36,633 bases of DNA from an uncultured Chromatiales bacterium (GTDB lineage: Bacteria; Pseudomonadota; Gammaproteobacteria; Steroidobacterales; BM003): NCBI GenBank assembly GCA_937128475.1, contig CAKZML010000294.1, forward strand, positions 1 through 36,633, given 5' to 3'. Under the pieces are notes generated by a model. That model was not told the origin of the DNA. It did not search any database and saw only the letters and a list, made by a program, of their open reading frames with translations. Position numbers and translations under genes: made by a program. Positions 11,220 through 18,958 of the stretch are shown one piece after another; position 1 is the stretch's first letter; every line of letters starts with the position of its first letter.

Positions 11220-13049
11220 TTGCCCTTGGCTGAGGACACGTTTGACGGAAAGGCCTATGCGGGAACCCTGAGTGGGCGTCCGGGTGTCTATCGCATGCTG
11301 GATGAGGCCGGAGTCGTGCTGTACGTGGGCAAGGCCCGGAACCTGAAGAACCGGGTCAGCAGTTATTTCCGCGGCAGTGGCCAGTCCGCCAAGACCATGG
11401 CCATGTTGAATCTCACCCGGTCCATGGAAGTGACGGTCACCGATACGGAGACCGAGGCGCTGCTGCTCGAGTACAACCTGATCAAGCAGCACAAACCCCG
11501 ATTCAACATCCTGCTCCGGGACGACAAAAGTTTCCCCCATATCCATCTCTCCACCGACCAGGAATTCCCCCGGATCAGCTTTCACCGGGGCTCAACCCGG
11601 ATCCCAGGTCGTCTGTTCGGACCCTATCCGAGCACCCATGCCGTGCGAGGGACCATCAGCACACTGCAAAAGCTGTTTCACCTGCGTGGGTGCAAGGAAA
11701 GCTATTTCAACAATCGTTCCCGGCCCTGCCTGCAGTACCAGATACAGAGATGCTCCGGTCCCTGTGTGGGATTGATTTCCAGGGAGGATTACGCCCGGGA
11801 TGTGGAGGATGCTGCCTTGTTCCTGGATGGTCGCAACCAGGAAGTCACCGACCGGCTGGCGGCAAGGATGGAAGAGGCCTCCGAGGCCCTGAAATTTGAA
11901 AAGGCTGTCCGTTATCGGGACCAGATTGCTGAACTCAGCAGCATCCAGGCCAGCCAGCATGTCAGTGGCGGGCGGGGCTCGGCGGATGTGATCGCGATTG
12001 CCAGCGAGTCCGACCAGACCTGTGTGACCGTGCTGTTTGTGCGGGATGGGCGCCAGCTTGGCAGTCGAAATTACTTTCCCCATGGCGCTGCGGGCAGTGC
12101 CACAGGTGAGGTGCTGGAGGCTTTCCTGAGCCAGTATTACCTGCGTCACGAAGTGCCCCCCGAGGTGATCTCGGCGGTAAAAGTCGAAGACAGTGAACTG
12201 CTGGTGAACGGCTTGTCGGAGCGGGCAGGGCGCAAAGTGGCCCTCAAGCACAAGGTCAGGGGCGAGAGAGCCCGCTGGCTGGACCTGGCGAAGACCAATT
12301 CCTTGCATGCGCTGGATATGCGTATGGCCACCAGCGCCAGCATCCGCCGCCAGTACCAGGCGCTGGCCGAAGCCCTGGGAATGGACGAACCGCCTACCCG
12401 TATGGAATGTTTCGATGTTAGCCACACCCAGGGTGACTCGACTGTGGCCTCGTGTGTGGTATTTGGCCCTGAGGGGCCTTTGAAGAGTGATTACCGACGA
12501 TTCAATATCACCGACGTGCAGGCCGGCGATGACTACGCGGCCATGCGACAAGCCCTGAATCGGCGATATACCCGGGTTCAAAAGGGAGAGGCGCCTGTAC
12601 CCGATCTACTTATCGTGGACGGCGGTAAAGGCCAGTTGACCCAGGCCGAGTCGGTTTTGGAGGACCTGCAATTGCAGGGAATTACCTTGCTGGGTGTGGC
12701 CAAGGGGCCCAGCCGGAAGCCCGGTAAAGAGCAACTGTTCTTGAGTGGGCAGGACCGTCCCTCTATACTGCCTGCGAACTCTCCGGCTTTGCATTTAGTG
12801 CAGCAAATCCGGGATGAGGCGCACCGTTTTGCGATTGCCGGCCATAGAGCAAGCAGGGGCAAGGCACGCAGGACCTCCCCGCTGGAAGCCATAGCAGGGC
12901 TAGGTCCCAAGCGAAGAAGGGAACTGCTCAAGCAGTTCGGTGGGCTTCAAGGTGTTCAGCAGGCCGGGGTGGAAGACCTGGCGAGAGTAAAAGGCATTAG
13001 CCAGGCACTGGCTGAACGTATACACGCAACACTCCGCGAGAAGAACTGA
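11220..13049 (+). CDS. uvrC: UvrABC excinuclease subunit C
   Basis: UvrC makes both incisions flanking a lesion in nucleotide excision repair. The 609-residue protein has the complete layout: a GIY-YIG nuclease domain (PGVYRMLDEAGVVLYVGKARNLKNRV, about 20-50), the cysteine-rich segment (RPCLQYQIQRCSGPCVG), the UvrB-binding UVR motif (FEKAVRYRDQI, about 225), the RNase H-like nuclease (ECFDVSHTQGDSTVAS, LLIVDGGKGQL) and C-terminal helix-hairpin-helix repeats (IAGLGPKRRRELLKQFGG, VKGISQALAERI). The start is TTG at 11220, preceded by CAGGGGA; a second TTG at 11226 is possible. pgsA follows after 5 nt, and the uvrC-pgsA-tRNA-Gly order matches E. coli. Confidence 0.97.
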   Translation: MPLAEDTFDGKAYAGTLSGRPGVYRMLDEAGVVLYVGKARNLKNRVSSYFRGSGQSAKTMAMLNLTRSMEVTVTDTETEALLLEYNLIKQHKPRFNILLRDDKSFPHIHLSTDQEFPRISFHRGSTRIPGRLFGPYPSTHAVRGTISTLQKLFHLRGCKESYFNNRSRPCLQYQIQRCSGPCVGLISREDYARDVEDAALFLDGRNQEVTDRLAARMEEASEALKFEKAVRYRDQIAELSSIQASQHVSGGRGSADVIAIASESDQTCVTVLFVRDGRQLGSRNYFPHGAAGSATGEVLEAFLSQYYLRHEVPPEVISAVKVEDSELLVNGLSERAGRKVALKHKVRGERARWLDLAKTNSLHALDMRMATSASIRRQYQALAEALGMDEPPTRMECFDVSHTQGDSTVASCVVFGPEGPLKSDYRRFNITDVQAGDDYAAMRQALNRRYTRVQKGEAPVPDLLIVDGGKGQLTQAESVLEDLQLQGITLLGVAKGPSRKPGKEQLFLSGQDRPSILPANSPALHLVQQIRDEAHRFAIAGHRASRGKARRTSPLEAIAGLGPKRRRELLKQFGGLQGVQQAGVEDLARVKGISQALAERIHATLREKN

Positions 13050-13054
13050 CAGCA

Positions 13055-13609
13055 ATGCACTTCAATATCCCAAACACGCTGACCTGGTTTCGTATTGGGC
13101 TAATCCCCCTTGTGATGCTTGCTTATAACCTGCCGTATGACTGGGCGCATCCTCTGGCAGGCTGGTTATTTGGCATCGCGGCCATCACCGACACCCTGGA
13201 CGGCTACCTGGCGCGGAAACTCGAGCAGACCTCGGCGTTTGGCGCATTTCTGGATCCGGTTGCGGACAAGGTCATCGTTTGCGTGGCGCTTTTGCTGATT
13301 GTGCAGACGGATCCAGGTCTGTTGATCCTGATAATTTCCTGCGTAATCGTGGGCCGCGAGATCACAATTTCAGCCTTGCGCGAGTGGATGGCCGAGATCG
13401 GCGCACGCCACAGGGTCGCCGTGCAAAACGTTGCCAAGTACAAGACCATTGGGCAAATGGTGGGTCTGGCCTTCATGTTGCACGAGGAGCCATTCATTGG
13501 TTTGCCGGTTTACGACATCGGACTGGCACTGCTGGTAATCGCGTCAGTGCTCACGCTTTGGTCAATGTGGGAGTACTTGAGCGCGGCCTGGCCCGACCTG
13601 AGTCGCTAA
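13055..13609 (+). CDS. pgsA: CDP-diacylglycerol-glycerol-3-phosphate 3-phosphatidyltransferase
   Basis: This inner-membrane enzyme makes phosphatidylglycerol phosphate, the committed step to phosphatidylglycerol and cardiolipin. The CDP-alcohol phosphotransferase motif is complete: DTLDGYLARKLEQTSAFGAF with LDPVADK supplies Asp46, Asp49, Gly50, Ala53, Arg54, Gly63, Asp67 and Asp71. The protein is 184 residues, the usual length, with several hydrophobic segments. It begins MHFNIPNTLTWFRIGLIP, matching the conserved PN.LT..R start. It lies 5 nt after uvrC, so it is co-transcribed. Confidence 0.97.
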   Translation: MHFNIPNTLTWFRIGLIPLVMLAYNLPYDWAHPLAGWLFGIAAITDTLDGYLARKLEQTSAFGAFLDPVADKVIVCVALLLIVQTDPGLLILIISCVIVGREITISALREWMAEIGARHRVAVQNVAKYKTIGQMVGLAFMLHEEPFIGLPVYDIGLALLVIASVLTLWSMWEYLSAAWPDLSR

Positions 13610-13625
13610 AAGCTCAAATTGGTGC

Positions 13626-13653
13626 TTGACACATGAGCTTGCTGCCTTAAAAT
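13626..13653 (+). promoter_or_regulatory. Strong sigma70 promoter for the tRNA-Gly gene
   Basis: A consensus -35 box, TTGACA (13626-13631), and TAAAAT as -10 (13648-13653) are separated by 16 nt. Transcription would start near 13660, leaving a leader of about 125 nt before the tRNA. The leader contains no ORF I can support and is presumably trimmed by RNase processing. Confidence 0.8.
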
Positions 13654-13785
13654 ACGCACCCTCTCAACGGGAATAACTCTCCTGGCGAGCATAACCTGGC
13701 AAAGGTTGCAGTGCTCAGTAAAACCAGCGAGTTAGCAAGTTCGGCAGTGACGAAGTTGCACGAAGTCTGAGGCAGGAATAGGTAA

Positions 13786-13861
13786 GCGGGTGTAGCTCAG
13801 CTGGTAGAGCGATACCTTGCCAAGGTATAGGTCGACGGTTCGAACCCGTTCACCCGCTCCA
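13786..13861 (+). tRNA. glyW: tRNA-Gly (anticodon GCC), CCA encoded
   Basis: A complete cloverleaf is visible. The acceptor arms are GCGGGTG / CACCCGC. The D-arm is GCTC / GAGC, and the anticodon stem ATACC / GGTAT has loop TTGCCAA giving anticodon GCC. The T-arm contains GGTTCGAAC, and the discriminator T is followed by a genomically encoded CCA. Its place after uvrC-pgsA matches E. coli glyW. No second tRNA follows in the 128 nt before the next gene. Confidence 0.97.
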
Positions 13862-13989
13862 ATTTCTCCTCCTTCGCGATCCCGATAGCGGCGAGACGAT
13901 CAGGTTCTCACGCATCCCGACAAGAAAAGACACCGACATCAATGATATCGGCGCCTGACTGTGCCTGGCTTATGCGCCCGGAGTGTCGG

Positions 13990-15129
13990 TCAGTCCACTT
14001 TGACCAGTAGATCCGGGGACAGATCGGCAATAGATCGGCAGCCGGTGAGGGCCAGGGTGGTATCCAGTTCTTCCTGGAGAATTTCCAGGGCCTTCAGTGC
14101 ACCCTCGCGGCCGCCCGCGGCCAGTCCGTATACCGGGGCTCGACCCAGGATTACTGCTTCGGCGCCCAGTGCCACCGCCTTGGCAATGTCGGATCCACGG
14201 CGAATGCCGCCGTCGACGATGATCGAGGCCTTGCCGCCAATCGCGGCGGCCACCTCGGGCAGTGCATCCAGTCCGCTAATGGCGCTATCCAGTTGTCTGC
14301 CACCATGGTTGGATAGCACCACGCCGTCCACGCCGAGGCTCACAGCCCGCTGTGCGTCATCGGCACGCAAGACTCCCTTGATCAGGAGTTTGCCGGGCCA
14401 GCGGTCCCTGAAGCGCTTCAGGTCGTCCCAGGACAGGGATGCATCGAACATGCCGTGGCCAACGAAGTTGTTCACGTCCTTTCCTGGACCCAGTTCCCGT
14501 TCCACGTTGAGGAAACGGGGCTTGTTGGTGGCCACGCTGGCTACCCAGCGGGGATGCATGAGGATGTTGAGCTTGGTGGCCAGGGGGAACTGCTGCTTTG
14601 GCAGCATGCCACTGCGGAAATCCCGCTCGCGCTTGCCGGCCACCGGGAAATCACTGGTGATGATCAAGGTGCCGAAGTCGGCATCCCGGGCGCGCTGGAT
14701 CAAGGCGTCGGTAATCGCTCTTTCCTTGAAGACATAGGCCTGGAACATCAATTCGCCACCGGCTTGCTCCCGAACGTCTTCGAGCAGGCTCATGCACACT
14801 GTGGAGGCGGCGAAGGGCACGCCCATCAAGGCCGATGCCTGGGCCATTTCCAGGTCGCCATTACGCCATGACAAGCCATTCAGGCCGGTAGGGCCGACGA
14901 TGACCGGCATCCGGGCAGGCGCCCCCATGACCGTAGCAGCGGTATCCCGGGTGGATACGTCTATCAGGGTGCGTGGCCTGAAACGCCATCGCGCCAGGGC
15001 ATCGAGATTCCCGGAGAGTGTTCTCTCATCCTCGGATCCGCCGTCTACATAGGAAAATACAAACTTGGGCAGACGCTTGCGAGCGATCTTTCGCAGGTCT
15101 TCGATGTTCACCGCATCTTGGTACTTCAT
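13990..15129 (-). CDS. FMN-dependent alpha-hydroxy-acid dehydrogenase (mandelate dehydrogenase-like)
   Basis: This 379-residue TIM-barrel flavoprotein oxidises a 2-hydroxy acid to the 2-oxo acid. The catalytic histidine and substrate arginine lie in VLSNHGGRQLD, and the FMN phosphate site is IIVDGGIRRGSD followed by AVILGRAPVYGLA. The stretch TDALIQRARDADFGTLI with SDFPVAGKRERDFR, and then HPRW, resembles (S)-mandelate dehydrogenase (MdlB) and its membrane-associating loop more than glycolate oxidase. Lactate or another 2-hydroxy acid is equally possible. It follows the FAD dehydrogenase gene after 5 nt on the same strand, so the two are co-transcribed and probably act in one catabolic route. 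Confidence 0.88.
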   Translation of the reverse strand: MKYQDAVNIEDLRKIARKRLPKFVFSYVDGGSEDERTLSGNLDALARWRFRPRTLIDVSTRDTAATVMGAPARMPVIVGPTGLNGLSWRNGDLEMAQASALMGVPFAASTVCMSLLEDVREQAGGELMFQAYVFKERAITDALIQRARDADFGTLIITSDFPVAGKRERDFRSGMLPKQQFPLATKLNILMHPRWVASVATNKPRFLNVERELGPGKDVNNFVGHGMFDASLSWDDLKRFRDRWPGKLLIKGVLRADDAQRAVSLGVDGVVLSNHGGRQLDSAISGLDALPEVAAAIGGKASIIVDGGIRRGSDIAKAVALGAEAVILGRAPVYGLAAGGREGALKALEILQEELDTTLALTGCRSIADLSPDLLVKVD

Positions 15130-15134
15130 GAGTT

Positions 15135-16733
15135 TTACGCCTTTTGTCCGGCAATCCTTCCACTGAACACACAGCCACCGAGGAAGGTTCCCTCGAGACC
15201 GCGTTTACCATTCATTCCGCCACCACCAAATCCGGCGGTTTCACCTACTGCGTACAGCCCGGGGATGGATTCGCCAGCGGGACTGAGCACCTGGCTGTCC
15301 AGGTTGGTCTGGATGCCGCCCATACTCTTGCGACTGATGATGTGCTCGCGAATCGCAATCAGGGGACCCGCCTTGGGATCGAGAATCTTCTGGGCCTTGC
15401 AGGTTCTAAGCCGATCGGGGAGATATTTTCGTGCGAATTCGATGCGCTGTATCTGCTCGTCGGAACGCAGTTTTGGATGCCGGTCCAGGGTGGCGTCATA
15501 GCGGGCCACTGCCGAACTGATCGCGTCCAGGCTCACTGATTCATCACCCTGCAGGGCATTCATGCTCTCCACCAGTTCCGGCAGGCTGTCGGCGACCACA
15601 AAGTCCGGGCAGTTTGTTGCCAGCTCCTGGTACAGCCAATGATTGCCAAACGCGATATCCCGCAGCACATGCAGGCGATTCTTCTCACGCCAGGAGGGGT
15701 TGAACTCGCCGCCGGATATGGCCAGCTCCTTCAGGGCAATTTTCTTGTTCAATAATTGCCACGAGTAAGCCCGGTCCTGCTTGCAGATCTGGGCCACCAG
15801 GTCATGGGTGTCGAAACCGGTTACCAGCGGCATGGGGCCGATGCGTTCACCTCGCCAGTTCAGCCACAGGGCGGATTTTGGAGGCACCAGGGAAAGTCCA
15901 TGGTGAGGCTTGCGGGGTTTCCAGTGAGGCACACCGGCGGCGTAGTTCCACTGCCAGTCCAGGTGGGTAATATTGGCGCCCTGGGCTGCGGCGGCATCGT
16001 GCAGGGTGCCGTCGGCAAACTTGTGTGAACCGTTGAGCAGGCGTTCCGGTGGACGACCCCAGTCCTCGTGCCAGTTTCGACGTACCCGGTCGATGTCACC
16101 ATTGATCCCGCCCGCGGCGATGACCACTGATTCAGCGTGTGCCTGGAACGGTATACCGCCTGGTTCCTGTTGACCGGTCACACCGGTGACAGCGCCATTG
16201 CTGGTGACCAGGGTCTCGACCTTGTGAGAAAACTTGAGGGTAAGCAGATCCACCCTGGGATGAGACATCAGGGTGTTAACCATGATCTTGGAGAGTTCAT
16301 GGCCGGTACCCCAGACTATGTGCCAGCGCGGGACCGAGTTTCCCGGAGTGTGCAGGCCACGCTCTACCCACAAGGGTGCCGGCATGAACTGTACGCCGCG
16401 TGCCTTGAGCCAGTCGTAAACCTCGTTCACGCCACGATAGACGTAAGCCTCTGCCCATGCCCTGGGCCAGTGATCCGAGGGCGCCAGTTCGCCGAAAGCC
16501 AGCCAGTCGGCCAGTCCAAGTTCGGGGGAGTCGTGAATCTTGTTCTTGCGCTGGATGTCGGTGCCGGCATACCACATGCCACCGAAGCTTTCCTTCGCCA
16601 GGCCACCGAAGTTCTCGTCGATGTCTCGTTCCAGCAGGAGCACTCGCCGTCCGCGGTCCAGGAGTTCACAGGCAGCGGTAATCCCAGCTATGCCGCCTCC
16701 GACAACTATCACATCAGACTGATAACTTTCCAT
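15135..16733 (-). CDS. FAD-dependent dehydrogenase, 3-ketosteroid dehydrogenase/fumarate reductase flavoprotein superfamily
   Basis: This is a 532-residue flavoprotein. The dinucleotide-binding motif VIVVGGGIAGITAACELL begins near residue 8, and the second half of the fold shows VVIAAGGINGD. A C-terminal FAD-binding block reads GLYAVGETAGFGGGGMNGKRGLEGTFLGGCVFSG. Similar proteins are annotated only as FAD-binding dehydrogenases, with distant relation to 3-ketosteroid delta1-dehydrogenase. The substrate is unknown. The ATG at 16733 is chosen because AGGGAAG stands 5 nt before it; the ORF-track start at 16739 is a GTG. The alpha-hydroxy-acid dehydrogenase follows 5 nt downstream. A 126-nt gap separates the gene from the end of the Rnf operon, which runs in the same direction. 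Confidence 0.85.
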   Translation of the reverse strand: MESYQSDVIVVGGGIAGITAACELLDRGRRVLLLERDIDENFGGLAKESFGGMWYAGTDIQRKNKIHDSPELGLADWLAFGELAPSDHWPRAWAEAYVYRGVNEVYDWLKARGVQFMPAPLWVERGLHTPGNSVPRWHIVWGTGHELSKIMVNTLMSHPRVDLLTLKFSHKVETLVTSNGAVTGVTGQQEPGGIPFQAHAESVVIAAGGINGDIDRVRRNWHEDWGRPPERLLNGSHKFADGTLHDAAAAQGANITHLDWQWNYAAGVPHWKPRKPHHGLSLVPPKSALWLNWRGERIGPMPLVTGFDTHDLVAQICKQDRAYSWQLLNKKIALKELAISGGEFNPSWREKNRLHVLRDIAFGNHWLYQELATNCPDFVVADSLPELVESMNALQGDESVSLDAISSAVARYDATLDRHPKLRSDEQIQRIEFARKYLPDRLRTCKAQKILDPKAGPLIAIREHIISRKSMGGIQTNLDSQVLSPAGESIPGLYAVGETAGFGGGGMNGKRGLEGTFLGGCVFSGRIAGQKA

Positions 16734-16810
16734 GGGCACTTCCCTGGGTTACGAGCAGTGGATTGCGAGTTTAGTTAGTCGAATGATTGTACCCAAGATT
16801 GCGGCGGGGT

Positions 16811-16839
16811 ACCGGGAATCGCGAAATTTCGAGCCCGGT
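16811..16839. other. Hairpin-forming sequence after the Rnf operon
   Basis: ACCGGG and CCCGGT arms enclose the perfect palindrome CGAAATTTCG. It lies 20 nt beyond the last gene of the kor-rnf operon. There is no T-run on either strand, so it is not a standard intrinsic terminator. It may be an operator for the FAD dehydrogenase gene or an mRNA 3'-end structure. Confidence 0.4.
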
Positions 16840-16859
16840 TAATGATGGCGTTGCTTGAC

Positions 16860-17042
16860 CTATTCCGGCTTCAGGCTGCACCCGCCACATGAGTGGGTTG
16901 CGCAGCCACGGCAGGCCAGTACGTCCTGCTCGATCTGTGATTTGGGGAGATCACGACGAACCAGGGCCTGGACCGCCAGCCATAAGGCCAGCATCACCAG
17001 GATGCTGCCTATGGTCACGCCAAGTTGTAGCAGTATGTTCAA
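16860..17042 (-). CDS. 60-residue membrane protein with CxxC-x4-CxxC tail, possible Rnf maturation factor
   Basis: One hydrophobic segment (about residues 5-28) is followed by a short charged linker and a cysteine-rich end, CRGCATHSCGGC (Cys44, 47, 52, 55). The start is TTG at 17042, overlapping the rnfA stop as TTGA, with AGGA placed 9 nt before it; this coupling argues the ORF is real. NqrM, the small maturation protein of Na+-NQR, is also a single-pass protein with four cysteines that helps build the iron site between NqrD and NqrE. RnfA and RnfE are the homologues of those subunits. By analogy this protein may load the RnfA/RnfE cluster. No clear sequence match to NqrM beyond the layout and a CGG is seen, so the role is inferred. 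Confidence 0.7.
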   Translation of the reverse strand: MNILLQLGVTIGSILVMLALWLAVQALVRRDLPKSQIEQDVLACRGCATHSCGGCSLKPE

Positions 17043-17620
17043 CTCGCCATTCCTGCAAAGCCCATGAAAGCCATGGACAGTATACCAGCCAGGATAAGGG
17101 TCACCGCAGCGCCCTGGACCACCGATGAGACGCTGGACAGTTCCAGGCGTTCGCGCATGCCCGCCATCAGCACCAGGGCGATGATGAAACCGACGCCGGC
17201 GCCGGCAGCATATGACAGCGATTGCACGAAGTCGTATTGCTTGGCTGTCTGGAACAGCGCCACGCCCAGGATGGCGCAGTTGGTGGTAATCAGGGGCAGG
17301 AAAATACCCAGTGCACGGAACAGGGCCGGGCTGAATTTCTTGATGATCATCTCAACCAGCTGCACTGACGAGGCGATCACCACGATGTAGGCAATCAGCT
17401 GCAGGTACGGGGCGCCGATGAAGATCAGTGCCTTGTTGATACCGTAGGCGCAGATGGAGCTGACCAGCATCACGAAGGTGACCGCACCGCCCATTCGCAG
17501 AGCAGTATCAACCTTGGAGGACACGCCCAGGAACGGGCAGATACCAAGGAACATGGCCAGCACGAAATTATTAATCAGTGCCGCATTAAGAAAGATCGAC
17601 ATGGAAGAGGCGGTGGTCAT
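17039..17620 (-). CDS. rnfA: Rnf complex membrane subunit RnfA
   Basis: This 193-residue integral membrane subunit has about six hydrophobic segments. With RnfE it forms the symmetric pair that holds an iron-sulfur centre in the membrane and carries electrons across it. NNFVLAMFLGICPFLGVS near the N-terminus and LPLITTNCAILGVALF in the middle are the conserved half-helix regions, each contributing one cluster-ligand cysteine (ICPF and TNCA). The length matches the family (about 190-193). The start overlaps the rnfE stop (4 nt), and the end overlaps the following small gene. RnfA is the last classical Rnf subunit in this operon, not the first as in the gammaproteobacterial rnfABCDGE order. Confidence 0.96.
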   Translation of the reverse strand: MTTASSMSIFLNAALINNFVLAMFLGICPFLGVSSKVDTALRMGGAVTFVMLVSSICAYGINKALIFIGAPYLQLIAYIVVIASSVQLVEMIIKKFSPALFRALGIFLPLITTNCAILGVALFQTAKQYDFVQSLSYAAGAGVGFIIALVLMAGMRERLELSSVSSVVQGAAVTLILAGILSMAFMGFAGMAS

Positions 17621-18258
17621 TCTGCGGCCTCCTTGCGGTGTTTAACCCAGTTAAACAGCAACAACCACATACCCAGTACGAAGAAGGCGCCGGGCGGGAG
17701 AATCATTACGATCCAGGGTTCGAACTCGGGTCCGAAGACCTGGAAGCCGAACAAGGTGCCGTTGCCGAGTACTTCTCGTACCGTACCCAGTGAGAGGCAG
17801 GCAACAGTGAATCCCACGCCCATGCCCAGGGCATCCAGCACGGACTGGCGAAGATTATTGCGTGAGGCAAAGGCCTCGGCCCGACCCAGGATCATGCAGT
17901 TCACAACTATCAAGGCGATGAACGCGCCCAGTGCCTTGTGCACCTCGTAACTCAGGGCCTGCAGCACGTACTCGGTGACCGTCACGAAGGTGGCGATGAT
18001 CAGAATGTAGGAGGCGATGCGGACCTGCTTGGGAATCAGTTTTTGGGCGAGGGAGACAATTGTGCTGGAAAGCACCATGACGAACGTGGAGGCCGCGCCG
18101 ATAGCCAGGGCATTGATTGCCGAGTTGGTTACCGCCAGCACCGGGCACATACCCAGGAGGGCGACAAATACCGGGTTCTCGCGCCAGAGCCCCTTGATGA
18201 AGTTATCAGCGCTTTCCGAGCTAGTCTTGGTCTGTATGCTGGCTGCTGGTGTTGCCAT
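17617..18258 (-). CDS. rnfE: Rnf complex membrane subunit RnfE
   Basis: This 213-residue integral membrane subunit is paralogous to RnfA. The conserved cysteine-bearing segments are VALLGMCPVLAVTNS near the N-terminus and FIALIVVNCMILGRAEAFAS in the middle. These correspond to the two half-helices that, with RnfA, bind the membrane iron-sulfur centre. LDALGMGVGFTVACLSLGTVREVLG is a further family block. The gene overlaps rnfG by 38 nt and rnfA by 4 nt, indicating translational coupling. Confidence 0.95.
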   Translation of the reverse strand: MATPAASIQTKTSSESADNFIKGLWRENPVFVALLGMCPVLAVTNSAINALAIGAASTFVMVLSSTIVSLAQKLIPKQVRIASYILIIATFVTVTEYVLQALSYEVHKALGAFIALIVVNCMILGRAEAFASRNNLRQSVLDALGMGVGFTVACLSLGTVREVLGNGTLFGFQVFGPEFEPWIVMILPPGAFFVLGMWLLLFNWVKHRKEAAE

Positions 18259-18958
18259 CGCGTAATACCTGAATATTGTTCTGCAAGATCACCATGACAT
18301 TCATGGCGCTCGTGTTGATAAGCTTTTGTACCGCCTTACTGGTGATGGTAGCGCCGGTGATGCCCTCGACTTCCCAGGGGTTTATTTTTTTCCCGGGCTT
18401 GGCGAACACCACCTCGTTGGCGAGGGTCGTGCCATCAGCTGACAGGCTTACGTCCAGCGCCTCGAAATTGGCGACAAAGGCCGGGTCTGTCTCGATCTTG
18501 TCACCCAGTCCCGGAGTTTCCTTGGTGGCGAGCACCTTGAAACCGACGATGCACTGACAATCAGGATCGTATCCGTACAGCACTTTCACTATATCGGCGA
18601 AACCCTGGCCTGAGGCTTCCACGGCGACGCCCACCAACTCACCATCGTTGCCGTAAGCGGCGTAATAACGTTCTGCCGGTTTTTCTGAGGGCTCCATCAG
18701 CCTTAGCCGACCGTCCTCCGGGGTAAATGTCAGCTTGCTGCTGGCACCCGGGACCACGTCGAAAATGGCTCGCTCAAGGGCTTCGGCCTTGTTTTTCTCG
18801 ATGGTGGGCAAGGTAGCCATATAGGTGAACACGAGCAGGATGCCGGAGATAATTCCGATGCCTGCCATGGTCATAATCATCCGGGCGCTACTGACCTCAG
18901 GGGGTTGCTCCGGGATATCGGGACTGGCAGTTGCTGCAATGGTGTCTGAGGCGGTCAT
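18221..18958 (-). CDS. rnfG: Rnf complex FMN-carrying subunit RnfG
   Basis: The 245-residue subunit has one membrane helix (about 28-50) and a periplasmic FMN-binding domain. The covalent flavin site is the TGAT motif in GITGATITSKAV, with Thr204 as the expected phosphoester-linked residue. ETPGLGDKI is the other conserved stretch. The ORF track extends it to 304 residues from 19135, but the ATG at 18958 has AGGAGG upstream and overlaps the rnfD stop as ATGA; the extra 59 residues are arginine-rich out-of-frame rnfD sequence. Flavin attachment would need an ApbE transferase, which is not in the window. Confidence 0.95.
   Translation of the reverse strand: MTASDTIAATASPDIPEQPPEVSSARMIMTMAGIGIISGILLVFTYMATLPTIEKNKAEALERAIFDVVPGASSKLTFTPEDGRLRLMEPSEKPAERYYAAYGNDGELVGVAVEASGQGFADIVKVLYGYDPDCQCIVGFKVLATKETPGLGDKIETDPAFVANFEALDVSLSADGTTLANEVVFAKPGKKINPWEVEGITGATITSKAVQKLINTSAMNVMVILQNNIQVLRDGNTSSQHTDQD

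Noticed and set aside
11592-12581. A 329-residue minus-strand ORF
   Set aside because: It lies antisense to uvrC, whose motifs are complete across this stretch.
13961-14737. A 258-residue plus-strand ORF
   Set aside because: It is the antisense shadow of the FMN dehydrogenase gene, rich in Arg, Ser and Pro, with no protein family signal.
16811-16839. The hairpin as a standard intrinsic terminator
   Set aside because: No T-run follows the stem on either strand, so it is listed only as a structure.
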